Source of the DNA: a virus
Virus record (IMG/VR): IMGVR_UViG_3300020472_002797
Span: 1-31,814 of that record
Reading direction: 5' to 3' (one strand)
Length of the DNA: 31,814 nt
Position numbers and translations under genes: made by a program. How positions within the stretch are numbered: position 1 is the first letter of the stretch; every line of letters begins with the position of its first letter. A model generated the notes under the pieces. The model had not been told where the DNA came from and made no database searches. It saw nothing but the letters and a program-made list of their open reading frames with translations. Below, in pieces: positions 7,863 through 14,123 of the stretch.

Positions 7863-8907
7863 TGTTTATCTTCGCAAATCTATTTAACTTTGTCCAAGTC
7901 TGCATTATCCAACTATCCATATTTGGAAGTGCTCCAAACATTCGGTCTTCAATAAACATCTTCTGAAAGTTAGGTTTTGATAATTCAGGTATCTTTCCGT
8001 TTACTATGTTATTAACTTTTAATTTAGCATTTCCACTAATATCAACATCTTGAAGTTGCATCAATCTATGATTTAAATGTATTGTATCGATACTATCTAA
8101 AATTAAATCATAAAATCTACTACCTTTATGTTTTTTAGCTTCTTTTATGATTTCATCACGAGTTATCTTGACATCATCACCAAATTGTGGAAAGTTTTTT
8201 AAGAGTGTTTTAATTCCAATTCCCATAACACCCTTAATATTATCAGATTGGTCACCTTCAAAAATTCTACTCAACAATAAGTTTTTAGATGTAACCTTGT
8301 ATTCTTCTAATACTTTTTCAGGATTGTAGAGTTTCTTTTTTGTCGGCGACCAAACCGAAATTCTGTCACTAACCAATTGTAAAAAGTCCTTGTCGGTACT
8401 CATGATTGTTGTTTTACTCTTGGGTAGTAACTGTTTTGCGATATAAGCCATCACATCATCTGCCTCGACATTGTCAACTGATATAATATTTACGGGCAGT
8501 TTTTCCAAATATTCAGCACATCGCGATAGTTGCATCAACATAGAATGCCGTTCATCATCTATGTTTTCGAACTCATTTACACGATTGAGTCTGATTTTGG
8601 TTGTTCGCTTTGCCTTATACTCAGGATAAAGTTTACGGCGGCGGTTACTCCCACCCTTACCATCAAAAACTATGATAGTGCGAGTAGGAGCTAACATCTT
8701 AATTGCGTAACCAACCGATTTAAGAAAACCAACTATTCCACCAACATGAATACCATCATCATTGGTAGTTGGTATAACACTAAATACTCTTATGAAAGTA
8801 TTTAAGCCATCTATTATCAGTACTTTCTCATTGGGATTATTGGAGTAAGAATCACCGCCGCTTTTCTTTATTTCATTTAGTATCGATATGTATCGACCTT
8901 TACTCAT
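7846..8907 (-). CDS. 5'-3' exonuclease / RNase H of the FEN family (T4 Rnh-like)
   Basis: Removes RNA primers and 5' flaps at lagging-strand junctions. The 353-aa protein has the metal-binding acidic residues of FEN-type nucleases: LIIDGLN (30-36), VFDGKGGSNRRRK (80-92, with the basic arch), VEADD (147-151), STDKDFLQL (170-178) and the helix-hairpin-helix DNA-binding segment GDQSDNIKGVMGIGIKT (218-234). I chose the ATG at 8907 (MSKGRY), which overlaps the uvsX stop by eight bases. A longer frame from 8943 would lie deep inside uvsX. The ribosome site is weak, consistent with coupling to uvsX. Its place between uvsX and the helicase fits a T4-like replication operon. Confidence 0.88.
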   Translation of the reverse strand: MSKGRYISILNEIKKSGGDSYSNNPNEKVLIIDGLNTFIRVFSVIPTTNDDGIHVGGIVGFLKSVGYAIKMLAPTRTIIVFDGKGGSNRRRKLYPEYKAKRTTKIRLNRVNEFENIDDERHSMLMQLSRCAEYLEKLPVNIISVDNVEADDVMAYIAKQLLPKSKTTIMSTDKDFLQLVSDRISVWSPTKKKLYNPEKVLEEYKVTSKNLLLSRIFEGDQSDNIKGVMGIGIKTLLKNFPQFGDDVKITRDEIIKEAKKHKGSRFYDLILDSIDTIHLNHRLMQLQDVDISGNAKLKVNNIVNGKIPELSKPNFQKMFIEDRMFGALPNMDSWIMQTWTKLNRFAKINNGTKA

Positions 8908-10006
8908 CGCCAACCACTTCGTCTGTATATTCCACATCATCAATACCCAACTCTTCGGTTTGATATTTTAAGATAGATGCTTCACATATTTTTCCGTATA
9001 GGTATTCTTCGAGTTCAGGTCTTTCATCCAATACTTTTTTGAAGTCTTTAGATTGGAACTTAATGTCCTCATCTTCAAACTGTATTGTGTACCACGCTCC
9101 AGCTACTTTAACCAACTTGTGGTCTTTCATAACTTGTAACCAACTTCCCTTATCATCAATACCACTATCGAAATAAAGGTTAAAGTCAGCGTGTCTTAGA
9201 GGTGGCCCTAATCTGTTCTTGATTATTTGTGCTCGAGCTTTCATACCTAAAGTATTTTTCTTCGTGTCCTTAATCTGTCCCATATTCTTTAATCGAATAC
9301 GAGTAGAAGCGTGAAATGGTAATGCTTTACCACCACTTGTAGTCCACGGGTCTCCAAACATAACTCCGAGTTTTTGTCTGAGTTGGTTTGTAAATACCAA
9401 AGCTACTCTTTCTCTACCTACCATTTGGGTAATCTTTCTCATAGCCTTTGAGATAACAATGGCTTTAGAAGTTGCCCATCCATCTTTGTCATAGTCAGCT
9501 TCCATCTCAACTTTTGTTGAAACTGCTGCTAAACTATCAACCAAGATAGTCACTAACCTATCTCTATCACTTTCACGAACCTTTGTGATTATATTTTCAA
9601 TACACTCAAAAATATCCTCTACGGTTTCAACATGAAGATAAAGTAGGTTTTGTACATCGATACCAATTGTTTCTAACCACTCACGACTAACTGAAGTCTC
9701 AGTATCAATGTAGACTGCAAGTCCACCTTTCTTCTGAGTTTCTGCTAATATGTGAGTTCCTATCAAAGACTTACCACTACTTTCCAATCCGTTGATTTCG
9801 GTTATACGACCAACGGCGATTCCACCATTTGGTCTATTGGAAATAGCTAAGTCTAAGATAGATGAACCAGTTGATATAAACTCCTTGATGTCTGTAGGAG
9901 TGGAATCACTTCCATCTAAAAAGTAAGCTACACGATTGTTCTTGAAGTTCTTATTAAGATTTTCAGCAAGAGCCTGTGCTAGCTCGTCTTTGACTGCTAA
10001 GGCCAT
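8900..10006 (-). CDS. uvsX: Recombinase, RecA/UvsX family
   Basis: Strand-exchange ATPase for recombination-dependent replication and repair. The 368-aa protein shows the RecA core: Walker A GLESSGKS (73-80), the catalytic acidic patch at YIDTETSVS (99-107), Walker B ILVDS (154-158) and the DNA-binding L2 region followed by FTNQLRQKLGVMFGDPWTTS, GGKALPFHASTRIRL (from ~205). Length and motifs fit both phage UvsX and bacterial RecA; the neighbours (gp32-like, FEN nuclease, gp41-like) favour the phage role. The start has AGGAG eight bases upstream (AGGAGACCTCA then ATG). It begins 16 bp after the gp32-like gene and ends overlapping the exonuclease, so these form one transcription unit. Confidence 0.93.
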   Translation of the reverse strand: MALAVKDELAQALAENLNKNFKNNRVAYFLDGSDSTPTDIKEFISTGSSILDLAISNRPNGGIAVGRITEINGLESSGKSLIGTHILAETQKKGGLAVYIDTETSVSREWLETIGIDVQNLLYLHVETVEDIFECIENIITKVRESDRDRLVTILVDSLAAVSTKVEMEADYDKDGWATSKAIVISKAMRKITQMVGRERVALVFTNQLRQKLGVMFGDPWTTSGGKALPFHASTRIRLKNMGQIKDTKKNTLGMKARAQIIKNRLGPPLRHADFNLYFDSGIDDKGSWLQVMKDHKLVKVAGAWYTIQFEDEDIKFQSKDFKKVLDERPELEEYLYGKICEASILKYQTEELGIDDVEYTDEVVGDE

Positions 10007-10022
10007 TGAGGTCTCCTATCTA

Positions 10023-10790
10023 TTAAGAATTAAAAAGGTCATCGAAGGCATCACTTACATTTTCAGTTGTACTAACTGCTGTTTTTAAAGTTGATGCTGG
10101 TACTGATTCTTCCTTATTGGATTCTTCTGTACCTTCTTCGTTCTCAGGAGTCAACCAAGTATTAAGAGCTTCACTTAGTTCATCGTAAGATAACTCTTGA
10201 TAAACTTCGGTGATATCTTTTTGGTTGTCCAAGATATTCTCAAGTTGTGCCTTATCCTCTGTGATAGGTGTTTGATTTGGTTTAACACGGATGTTAGTTT
10301 TTGGGAATGATGCCCCAGTCTCTTCTGCAGTTAGGAACTCAACTCCAACATCACGACCATTCAATGGGTCAGCGATATCACCATAATCAGGATCCGCTAT
10401 GATTGATAGTAATTCTTGATAAACAGTTTTACCAAAACCCCAAAACTTAACACCTTGTGCTTCTTCTCCACGAACCACTACTGGTGCGAATGTTCTGAGT
10501 TTTGCTTCTAACTTCTTACCAAGTCTCCAATCCTCACGATTACCACTTGACTTTAACTTGTCAGCAAACTCTTCGATTGGGTCAGGTCTTCCAAATGAAG
10601 TTGGTGAAAGATAAGACTTTCCACCTAAGTCATAATGAAAAAACAGCTCAATAAACGGAGTGTCTTTTTGTAGTTTGTAAGGTACTATTCTGATTTGGGT
10701 TTTACCCGGTTGAGGTTTCCACAGATTTGTGGTACGAGTATTAGTCGTTTGTAACTGAGCTAATCTCTTGCGTACTGCGTTAATATCCAT
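10023..10790 (-). CDS. Single-stranded DNA-binding protein, gp32-like
   Basis: Coats ssDNA at forks and recombination intermediates. The 255-aa protein begins with a short basic-helical N-arm (MDINAVRKRLAQL) and continues into an OB-fold-like core rich in aromatics (NLWKPQPGKTQIRIVPY, LFFHYDLGGKSYL, VKFWGFGKTVYQELL). It ends in an acidic, Ser/Glu-rich tail finishing DAFDDLFNS (247-255), the type of C-terminus phage SSBs use to bind polymerase, helicase and recombinase. I see no Cys/His zinc site as in T4 gp32. The start has AAGGAG eight bases upstream. It is first in the replication operon, with its own promoter at 10863-10891 and a hairpin at the predicted mRNA 5' end (10835-10859). The identity rests on architecture and context as much as sequence. 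Confidence 0.85.
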   Translation of the reverse strand: MDINAVRKRLAQLQTTNTRTTNLWKPQPGKTQIRIVPYKLQKDTPFIELFFHYDLGGKSYLSPTSFGRPDPIEEFADKLKSSGNREDWRLGKKLEAKLRTFAPVVVRGEEAQGVKFWGFGKTVYQELLSIIADPDYGDIADPLNGRDVGVEFLTAEETGASFPKTNIRVKPNQTPITEDKAQLENILDNQKDITEVYQELSYDELSEALNTWLTPENEEGTEESNKEESVPASTLKTAVSTTENVSDAFDDLFNS

Positions 10791-10834
10791 TCGATATTCT
10801 CCTTATGTTTTATGTTTAATTTGTTAATTATTAA

Positions 10835-10859
10835 TTGTCATTGGTATGACCTTTGACAA
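10835..10859 (-). promoter_or_regulatory. Dyad/hairpin at the predicted 5' end of the gp32-like mRNA
   Basis: A 25-nt near-perfect dyad: TTGTCA pairs with TGACAA, then a 2x2 A/A internal loop, then GGT pairs with ACC around a CAT triloop. It lies just downstream of the -10 element, so it would be the first structure in the transcript. About 45 nt of unstructured A/U-rich leader then runs to the Shine-Dalgarno. It could be an RNA site for autogenous control or a DNA operator. Confidence 0.55.
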
Positions 10860-10862
10860 ATA

Positions 10863-10891
10863 TAAATATAACCCTTTGATAAAAAAATCAA
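10863..10891 (-). promoter_or_regulatory. Promoter for the gp32-uvsX-helicase operon
   Basis: The -35 is TTGATT (10886-10891) with a 17-bp spacer and -10 TATTTA (10863-10868); a TATATT two bases closer is the alternative -10. It lies between the ncRNA terminator and the gp32-like gene, where the next transcription unit must start. Confidence 0.55.
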
Positions 10892-10903
10892 ATATTTTTA
10901 GCT

Positions 10904-10969
10904 AAAAAAAAGGTGATGAGTTTTAAATAATAAAAATTATCGGTATATGTAAAAAGACCTCACCACCTT
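10904..10969 (-). terminator. Intrinsic terminator of the ncRNA transcription unit
   Basis: On the minus strand AAGGTGGTGAG (10959-10969) pairs with CTCATCACCTT (10910-10920) over 11 bp with one G-U pair, followed at once by eight T residues (10904-10911). The 38-nt A/T-rich loop holds a second small hairpin (ATAAT, TTTT loop, ATTAT). It separates the noncoding region from the gp32 promoter. Confidence 0.8.
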
Positions 10970-11301
10970 AAATAAATTGGAAAGTTAGGGAATACAGACA
11001 CACCCTTCTCATCTTTTAATTCTGTAAAGATACTTTCCAAAAATGAAAATTTGGGGATGTAGGGTTTGCGAATACCTACAACTTTCAGACTCAGATTTTT
11101 TCTACCTTGTACCTAACACCCAAAAGCTACTTTGGTTCTCCTCAATGATGGTTAGTCATCGTCAAAGTGAGTACAACCTCTGTGCCATTACCTTAACTCT
11201 CTGAGTTTAGTTTATTCGGTCACAAGATGGGATTTCGGTTTTACCCTTACCCATAACAAGGTCTAAGAATCGCTGTTCTTATATTTATCTGAAAGTACAT
11301 T

Positions 11302-11367
11302 CTCTTAGTGTTGTCACACGGTATTTTGAACATTCACCCGAATACCAACCCACCACGGGTCTAAGAG
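11302..11367 (-). other. H-type pseudoknot domain inside the candidate ncRNA
   Basis: A 7-bp helix CTCTTAG/CTAAGAG (11361-11367 with 11302-11308) encloses two crossing stems. ACCCG (11356-11360) pairs with CGGGT (11336-11340), and GGTATT (11341-11346) pairs with AATACC (11320-11325). The second stem's 5' strand directly abuts the first stem's 3' strand, so the two helices can stack; the connecting loops are 9 and 10 nt, long enough to cross. All pairs are Watson-Crick. Confidence 0.55.
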
Positions 11368-11467
11368 CAGATTACCTTATGAGCTTCAAAGTCACTCATT
11401 TTTCGGTCAATCCCATAGAGAGTTAATTAATCTCTCTACTTTCCATTTTCAATTTTTCAAAAAACTT

Positions 11468-11530
11468 ACGAGTCGATTCCAGTAGTCTCGAAGATCTTGC
11501 AGTGATGACTTAACATCTTAGTCGACTCGT
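11468..11530 (-). other. 63-nt 5' stem-loop of the ncRNA region (domain or upstream terminator)
   Basis: A perfect 9-bp stem ACGAGTCGA/TCGACTCGT closes a 45-nt interior that contains GATG/CATC (6-nt loop). It is followed by AAG and six T residues, so it could terminate transcripts arriving from the 75-aa gene at 11567 instead of being the first domain of the ncRNA. Confidence 0.5.
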
Positions 11531-11558
11531 ATATATATATTGTCTTGATTTCTCAAAA
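11528..11558 (-). promoter_or_regulatory. Possible promoter of the ncRNA
   Basis: TTGAGA (11551-11556) with TATACG (11528-11533) at 17 bp, or TTTTGA (11553-11558) with TATATA (11530-11535) at 17 bp. Either would start the RNA around 11521-11524, inside the first stem, so the real start or the stem's role is uncertain. The TATATATATA run makes a match by chance more likely. Confidence 0.4.
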
Positions 11559-11566
11559 CACATTTT

Positions 11567-11794
11567 TTATGCTTTAAATTCTCCGTTCATTGCTTCGTTA
11601 AAATCATGTTTTTCTTTATCAGAGATTGTAACATTCTTTTCAATCCTATGGATTAATTCACCCATCAAATCTTTTGCTGAATCTATGTAGTAAATAGAAT
11701 CACTATTGATTGGGTCTTCATGTGCTGTATTGTAAGCGTCTGTTAATTCTGAATCAATACTTTCTAAGTAATCTAATATTTCTTTTTTAGTCAT
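11567..11794 (-). CDS. Small acidic helical protein, unknown
   Basis: 75 aa, no recognised family. It is predominantly charged and helical (MTKKEILDYLESIDSELTDA, then GELIHRIEKNV and DKEKHDFNEAMNGEF), soluble, without cysteines or membrane segments. The ATG has an excellent Shine-Dalgarno (GAGGAG, six-base spacing) lying across the end of the previous gene, which stops one base before this ATG. It is last in the operon driven by the promoter at 12385-12413. Position among small early-type genes suggests host takeover or regulation, which is inference only. Confidence 0.7.
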   Translation of the reverse strand: MTKKEILDYLESIDSELTDAYNTAHEDPINSDSIYYIDSAKDLMGELIHRIEKNVTISDKEKHDFNEAMNGEFKA

Positions 11795-11795
11795 T

Positions 11796-12023
11796 CTATT
11801 CTCCTCTATAAACTAAATCTATAATCATACCAAAGTGTTTATCAAATACCTTAATAAGATGTTCATAATCACTTGATTTCATATCTTCAATAATACTATC
11901 GACATCCAAATCAAGTTGTTTTCCAAGTCTTTGTGCTGTCCCCATGAGAAAATATGCGTTTCCTTGAGTTCCATTAAGGTCTATTTCCCTTTTTCTTGGT
12001 TCAGGATTTCTTATGATACTCAT
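11796..12023 (-). CDS. Small unknown protein
   Basis: 75 aa from the ATG at 12023 (MSIIRNPEPRKREIDLNG). I chose this start over an in-frame ATG 33 bases upstream because GAGGT lies seven bases before it and it forms a TAATG overlap with the preceding gene. The sequence has a middle helix (NAYFLMGTAQRLGKQL) and a C-terminal DKHFGMIIDLVYRGE. A protein of this build, with 'GNAY.LMG.A..L.KQL', is common in phage early regions, but I cannot assign a function. Confidence 0.72.
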   Translation of the reverse strand: MSIIRNPEPRKREIDLNGTQGNAYFLMGTAQRLGKQLDLDVDSIIEDMKSSDYEHLIKVFDKHFGMIIDLVYRGE

Positions 12024-12349
12024 TATAAGTACCTCGGTCCTGTCCATGCGAACCAATTAGTTCCACTATCGAAAATAGAACCTCTCTGATGTTTGGCGGG
12101 TCCTCTCCAAGAAGCTGCTTTAAATACATCACCTTTCTTGTAAGGTATTCCTTTTAAAACTCCATCACCATTAGCGATGAAACCCCAAACAGAAGAACCA
12201 TTCATAACTTTAGTGTATTTCCTACCAAAAGATACCTTAACTCCTTCGTTGAATCTCTCAACCATGTCAGGAGAAGTCATAAATTTAGCGTAATCAACTT
12301 TAATGTTCTCAATTAATCTTTCGATGTTTTTTCCAAAATCTTGTTTCAT
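12023..12349 (-). CDS. Unknown protein with aromatic-rich C-terminus
   Basis: 108 aa from the ATG at 12349 (MKQDFGKNIERLIENIKVDY), which has AAGGA six bases upstream; an upstream in-frame ATG lacks this. After an N-terminal helix the chain turns Gly/Trp/Lys-rich: SFGRKYTKVMNGSSVWGFIA, YKKGDVFKAASWRGPAKHQR and GTNWFAWTGPRYL at the end. This looks like a small compact beta domain. It is the first gene after the promoter at 12385-12413. No family recognised. Confidence 0.72.
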   Translation of the reverse strand: MKQDFGKNIERLIENIKVDYAKFMTSPDMVERFNEGVKVSFGRKYTKVMNGSSVWGFIANGDGVLKGIPYKKGDVFKAASWRGPAKHQRGSIFDSGTNWFAWTGPRYL

Positions 12350-12384
12350 TTTATTTCCTTTTTTTATCTCTTTAATCATATAAG

Positions 12385-12413
12385 AATATACGAAGAATAT
12401 TTGACAAAGTCAA
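12385..12413 (-). promoter_or_regulatory. Early-type promoter (copy 4)
   Basis: The -35 is TTGACT (12408-12413), the -10 is TATATT (12385-12390) and the spacer is 17 bp (TTGTCAAATATTCTTCG). It starts ten bases past the stop of the 55-aa gene, whose Lys codons supply an A-tract like an UP element. It drives the 12349-11567 operon. Confidence 0.85.
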
Positions 12414-12422
12414 GTACTTTTT

Positions 12423-12590
12423 TTACTTTTTTTTGTAATTACTAAATAATTCATTATCTCTCATCTTCTCTTCGTCACTCTTAACCCTTACTTTCATCTT
12501 GTGACCACCCAAGTCCATAACTTGGTATTTAATTCCTTTTTCGATTACGAAGACAGGTTTTGAATTTTTGAACTTGTGTATTTTTCTCAT
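12423..12590 (-). CDS. 55-aa basic protein, unknown
   Basis: A short gene in an otherwise empty gap: start MRKIHKFKNSKPVFVIEKGI, middle YQVMDLGGHKMKVRVKSDEE, end in LFSNYKKK. It has an AAAGGA ribosome site eight bases before the ATG and a 4-base ATGA overlap with the stop of the 57-aa gene upstream, so it is very likely translated. The pattern VFVIEKGIKYQVMDLGGHKMKVRV suggests a small beta-barrel-like fold. Its terminal Lys codons merge into the A-tract of the next promoter. Function unknown. Confidence 0.75.
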   Translation of the reverse strand: MRKIHKFKNSKPVFVIEKGIKYQVMDLGGHKMKVRVKSDEEKMRDNELFSNYKKK

Positions 12591-12760
12591 TTTGTTTTTC
12601 CTTTTTTTCTATTGAATAAAAAATCTAAGATATCATCTGCTGTGATATTTTCCTCAACAACCTCATTCAAGTTGTCAAATAAATTTAACTGATTCTTGTG
12701 ATTACCATAGTCAGTTCTCTCAACTAAATCACCAAACGCGTTTATTACTAAGTTCTTCAT
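12587..12760 (-). CDS. 57-aa unknown protein
   Basis: Starts MKNLVINAFGDLVERTDYGN at 12760, with AAGGGG just upstream, rather than at the ATG 18 bases earlier. Acidic middle (NLFDNLNEVVEENITADDIL) and basic tail (NRKKGKTK). It is the first gene after the promoter at 12784-12812 and overlaps the 55-aa gene by 4 bases. No recognised family. Confidence 0.7.
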   Translation of the reverse strand: MKNLVINAFGDLVERTDYGNHKNQLNLFDNLNEVVEENITADDILDFLFNRKKGKTK

Positions 12761-12783
12761 ATTATCCCCTTTTATCATACCAT

Positions 12784-12812
12784 AATATACAAAGAATATT
12801 TGATAAAGTCAA
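12784..12812 (-). promoter_or_regulatory. Early-type promoter (copy 3)
   Basis: The -35 is TTGACT (12807-12812), the -10 is TATATT (12784-12789) and the spacer is 17 bp (TTATCAAATATTCTTTG). The TGA stop of the 161-aa gene upstream lies inside the -35 hexamer, so coding sequence and promoter physically overlap. Confidence 0.85.
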
Positions 12813-13294
12813 GTGTTTTTTTCATTTTTTTTAATTTTTTTATCATACCAAGGTTTATAGTGTTCGTGAAGTTTGTTCATATAGACTAATTGTTTCTTAG
12901 TCAAACCACCCCACTTCTTGGCTGATTCTTTCATTGATAACATAACATTTAATTTATAACCAAAACCAACATCAATCCTACCACCTTCACAAAACCTTAT
13001 CATCTCTTCTAATTTATCCAACTTGGGTAAGTTTCTATCCAACCATAGTTTTTTCTTTTCCACACCACTAACTGAGTTATCTTGTATAATCTTTTTAATG
13101 TGATGGTGCATCTTTGGTGTTATTTTCCTACCACCTGTTACGGCTTCATACATTGATTTTGTAAAGTCATCGGCAGTTCCACTATTGATGATTCTTTCCA
13201 ATTCGAATATTTCAACTGAAAATTTATCTTTATTTATACCAATCCACTTTTTGATGGTTTCAGGTTTTGGTTTTTTATAATAGTGTGGGTACAT
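12809..13294 (-). CDS. Unknown 161-aa basic protein
   Basis: Begins MYPHYYKKPKPETIKKWIGI with a TAATG overlap onto the preceding gene; its ribosome site is weak, so coupling is likely. The chain is helical and basic, with MHHHIKKIIQDN in the middle and a C-terminal KWGGLTKKQLVYMNKLHEHY segment. The latter resembles the 'LT.KQ...L..L...Y' helices seen near the ends of several phage proteins of unknown role. The last residues (IKKNEKNT) are encoded by the A-tract and the -35 of the next promoter. No function assigned. Confidence 0.75.
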   Translation of the reverse strand: MYPHYYKKPKPETIKKWIGINKDKFSVEIFELERIINSGTADDFTKSMYEAVTGGRKITPKMHHHIKKIIQDNSVSGVEKKKLWLDRNLPKLDKLEEMIRFCEGGRIDVGFGYKLNVMLSMKESAKKWGGLTKKQLVYMNKLHEHYKPWYDKKIKKNEKNT

Positions 13295-13566
13295 TAAATG
13301 TATGGATTAACCTTTGTTAAATCTCCCTCAACCCAACCTTTGGATTCAGAGTATACTTGTTTGAATCTCCTACCAAGTCCACTAACATCTTTAGATACCC
13401 TAACCACTTCCAAATTCTCACTATCGAAGTGTTTTTTCATTATCCAAGTGATGTACCACTCTTTGGTTTTATCAGCGATACTTAAGTGGTCGGTATAACT
13501 GAATGTTTTACCATTCAATTTATTTCTAAGTAAAAACCTAAATGATTTCATTGTTTTCCAATTCAT
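13294..13566 (-). CDS. Unknown 90-aa protein
   Basis: Starts MNWKTMKSFRFLLRNKLNGK at 13566 with AGGA nine bases upstream and a TAATG overlap with the previous stop. It contains SYTDHLSIADKTKEWYITWI and ends WVEGDLTKVNPYI. Probably a small alpha/beta protein: basic N-terminus, aromatic-rich centre. No family recognised. It is second in the operon driven by the promoter at 13850-13878. Confidence 0.72.
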   Translation of the reverse strand: MNWKTMKSFRFLLRNKLNGKTFSYTDHLSIADKTKEWYITWIMKKHFDSENLEVVRVSKDVSGLGRRFKQVYSESKGWVEGDLTKVNPYI

Positions 13567-13823
13567 TATGCTATTCCTTCTATTTCTCTAAGTGTTTCAT
13601 ACATTCTTTTCTTAAAATCTTTGTGTAACCAAGCTAGTCTCATCTCCTCATGCATATCAGGTGATGAATGATTATGATTTTCACTATCCCAATATCTCCA
13701 CATATCCACAACCTTTATATCATCACTTACGCTAGATATTACATATTCCACATCTACAATGTGTCCTTCAAAGTCGGTTGAAGAGTCAATTTTTCCCAAT
13801 ACAAATTCGTGTGTTTTAGTCAT
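13566..13823 (-). CDS. Unknown 85-aa acidic protein
   Basis: Starts MTKTHEFVLGKIDSSTDFEG with AAAGGA nine bases before the ATG. It includes VDVEYVISSVSDDIKVVDMW, a His/Asp-rich stretch (DSENHNHSSPDMHEEM) and a helical end (FKKRMYETLREIEGIA). The histidine cluster could bind metal but there is no recognisable motif. It is the first gene after promoter copy 2. Confidence 0.72.
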   Translation of the reverse strand: MTKTHEFVLGKIDSSTDFEGHIVDVEYVISSVSDDIKVVDMWRYWDSENHNHSSPDMHEEMRLAWLHKDFKKRMYETLREIEGIA

Positions 13824-13849
13824 AATGTTTTCCTTTTTTGTTACTATAG

Positions 13850-13878
13850 AATATACAGAGGATTTTTGATAAAGTCAA
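13850..13878 (-). promoter_or_regulatory. Early-type promoter (copy 2)
   Basis: The -35 is TTGACT (13873-13878), the -10 is TATATT (13850-13855) and the spacer is 17 bp (TTATCAAAAATCCTCTG). It begins a few bases past the stop of the 69-aa gene, whose final Lys codons form an A-tract. Confidence 0.85.
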
Positions 13879-13887
13879 GTGTTTTTT

Positions 13888-14097
13888 TTACTTTTTTTTG
13901 ATTATTTCAGCTATATCTTTAGCTAGTGATTCACCACCACAACATTCACAATACTCATACACACCCTTCTCTTCTGAGAAAGTAAGAGCTGCGAAGAATT
14001 CTGATTCCAATCCGAATGATTCACCATATATCTTCAAACCTTCTTTCAAGGCTTTATATGATTTAAGTGCTTTTGGTGTTTTGTATATTGAACTCAT
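13888..14097 (-). CDS. Unknown 69-aa protein with a Cys cluster
   Basis: Starts MSSIYKTPKALKSYKALKEG with AAGGA eight bases upstream. The centre is ESEFFAALTFSEEKGVYEYC; C-x-C-C (YCECCGGES) near residue 50 could be half a zinc site, but no second Cys/His pair is visible, so a dimeric or degenerate site is possible. It ends AEIIKKK. It is the only gene between promoter copies 1 and 2. Confidence 0.7.
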   Translation of the reverse strand: MSSIYKTPKALKSYKALKEGLKIYGESFGLESEFFAALTFSEEKGVYEYCECCGGESLAKDIAEIIKKK

Positions 14098-14123
14098 TGT
14101 TTATTTCCTTTATTTGATACTAT

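Larger units (their letters stand above)
10904..11530 (-). ncRNA. Candidate large structured noncoding RNA (~620 nt)
   Basis: This gene-free stretch has no ORF of 60 codons on either strand, although the rest of the window is almost fully coding. Read on the minus strand it is dense with paired segments: ACGAGTCGA/TCGACTCGT (11522-11530 with 11468-11476), TAGAGAG/CTCTCTA (11432-11438 with 11416-11422), ATGAG/CTCAT (11395-11399 with 11379-11383), a helix-enclosed pseudoknot at 11302-11367, ATGGG/CCCAT with inner GGT/ACC (11227-11254), ACCTTGT/ACAAGGT (11256-11262 with 11104-11110), CCAAAG/CTTTTGG (11120-11135), TGTAGG/CCTACA (11058-11080), TTGGAAAGT/ACTTTCCAA (11032-11040 with 10977-10985) enclosing ATCTTT/AAAGAT, then a terminator. 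A promoter-like sequence lies at its 5' side. I could not match it to RNase P, tmRNA or self-splicing introns. Size and phage setting recall ornate phage RNAs such as GOLLD and ROOL, but no identity is claimed. Confidence 0.68.

Noticed and set aside
10853-10881. Plus-strand promoter TTGACA at 10853
   Set aside because: The element at 17 bp is TTGATA, a poor -10, and nothing is encoded on the plus strand; TTGACA is explained as half of the gp32-leader dyad.
10904-11530. Group I or II intron, RNase P RNA, tmRNA or tRNA cluster as the identity of the noncoding region
   Set aside because: No P/Q/R/S intron core, domain V, GAGGAAAGUC-type RNase P block, tmRNA tag frame or tRNA cloverleaf with a T-loop could be found, and the flanking genes are not one split gene.
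11531-11541. ATATATATAT run as a microsatellite or recombination site
   Set aside because: Only about ten bases and better explained as an A/T-rich promoter or flank of the first RNA stem; no matching direct repeats seen.
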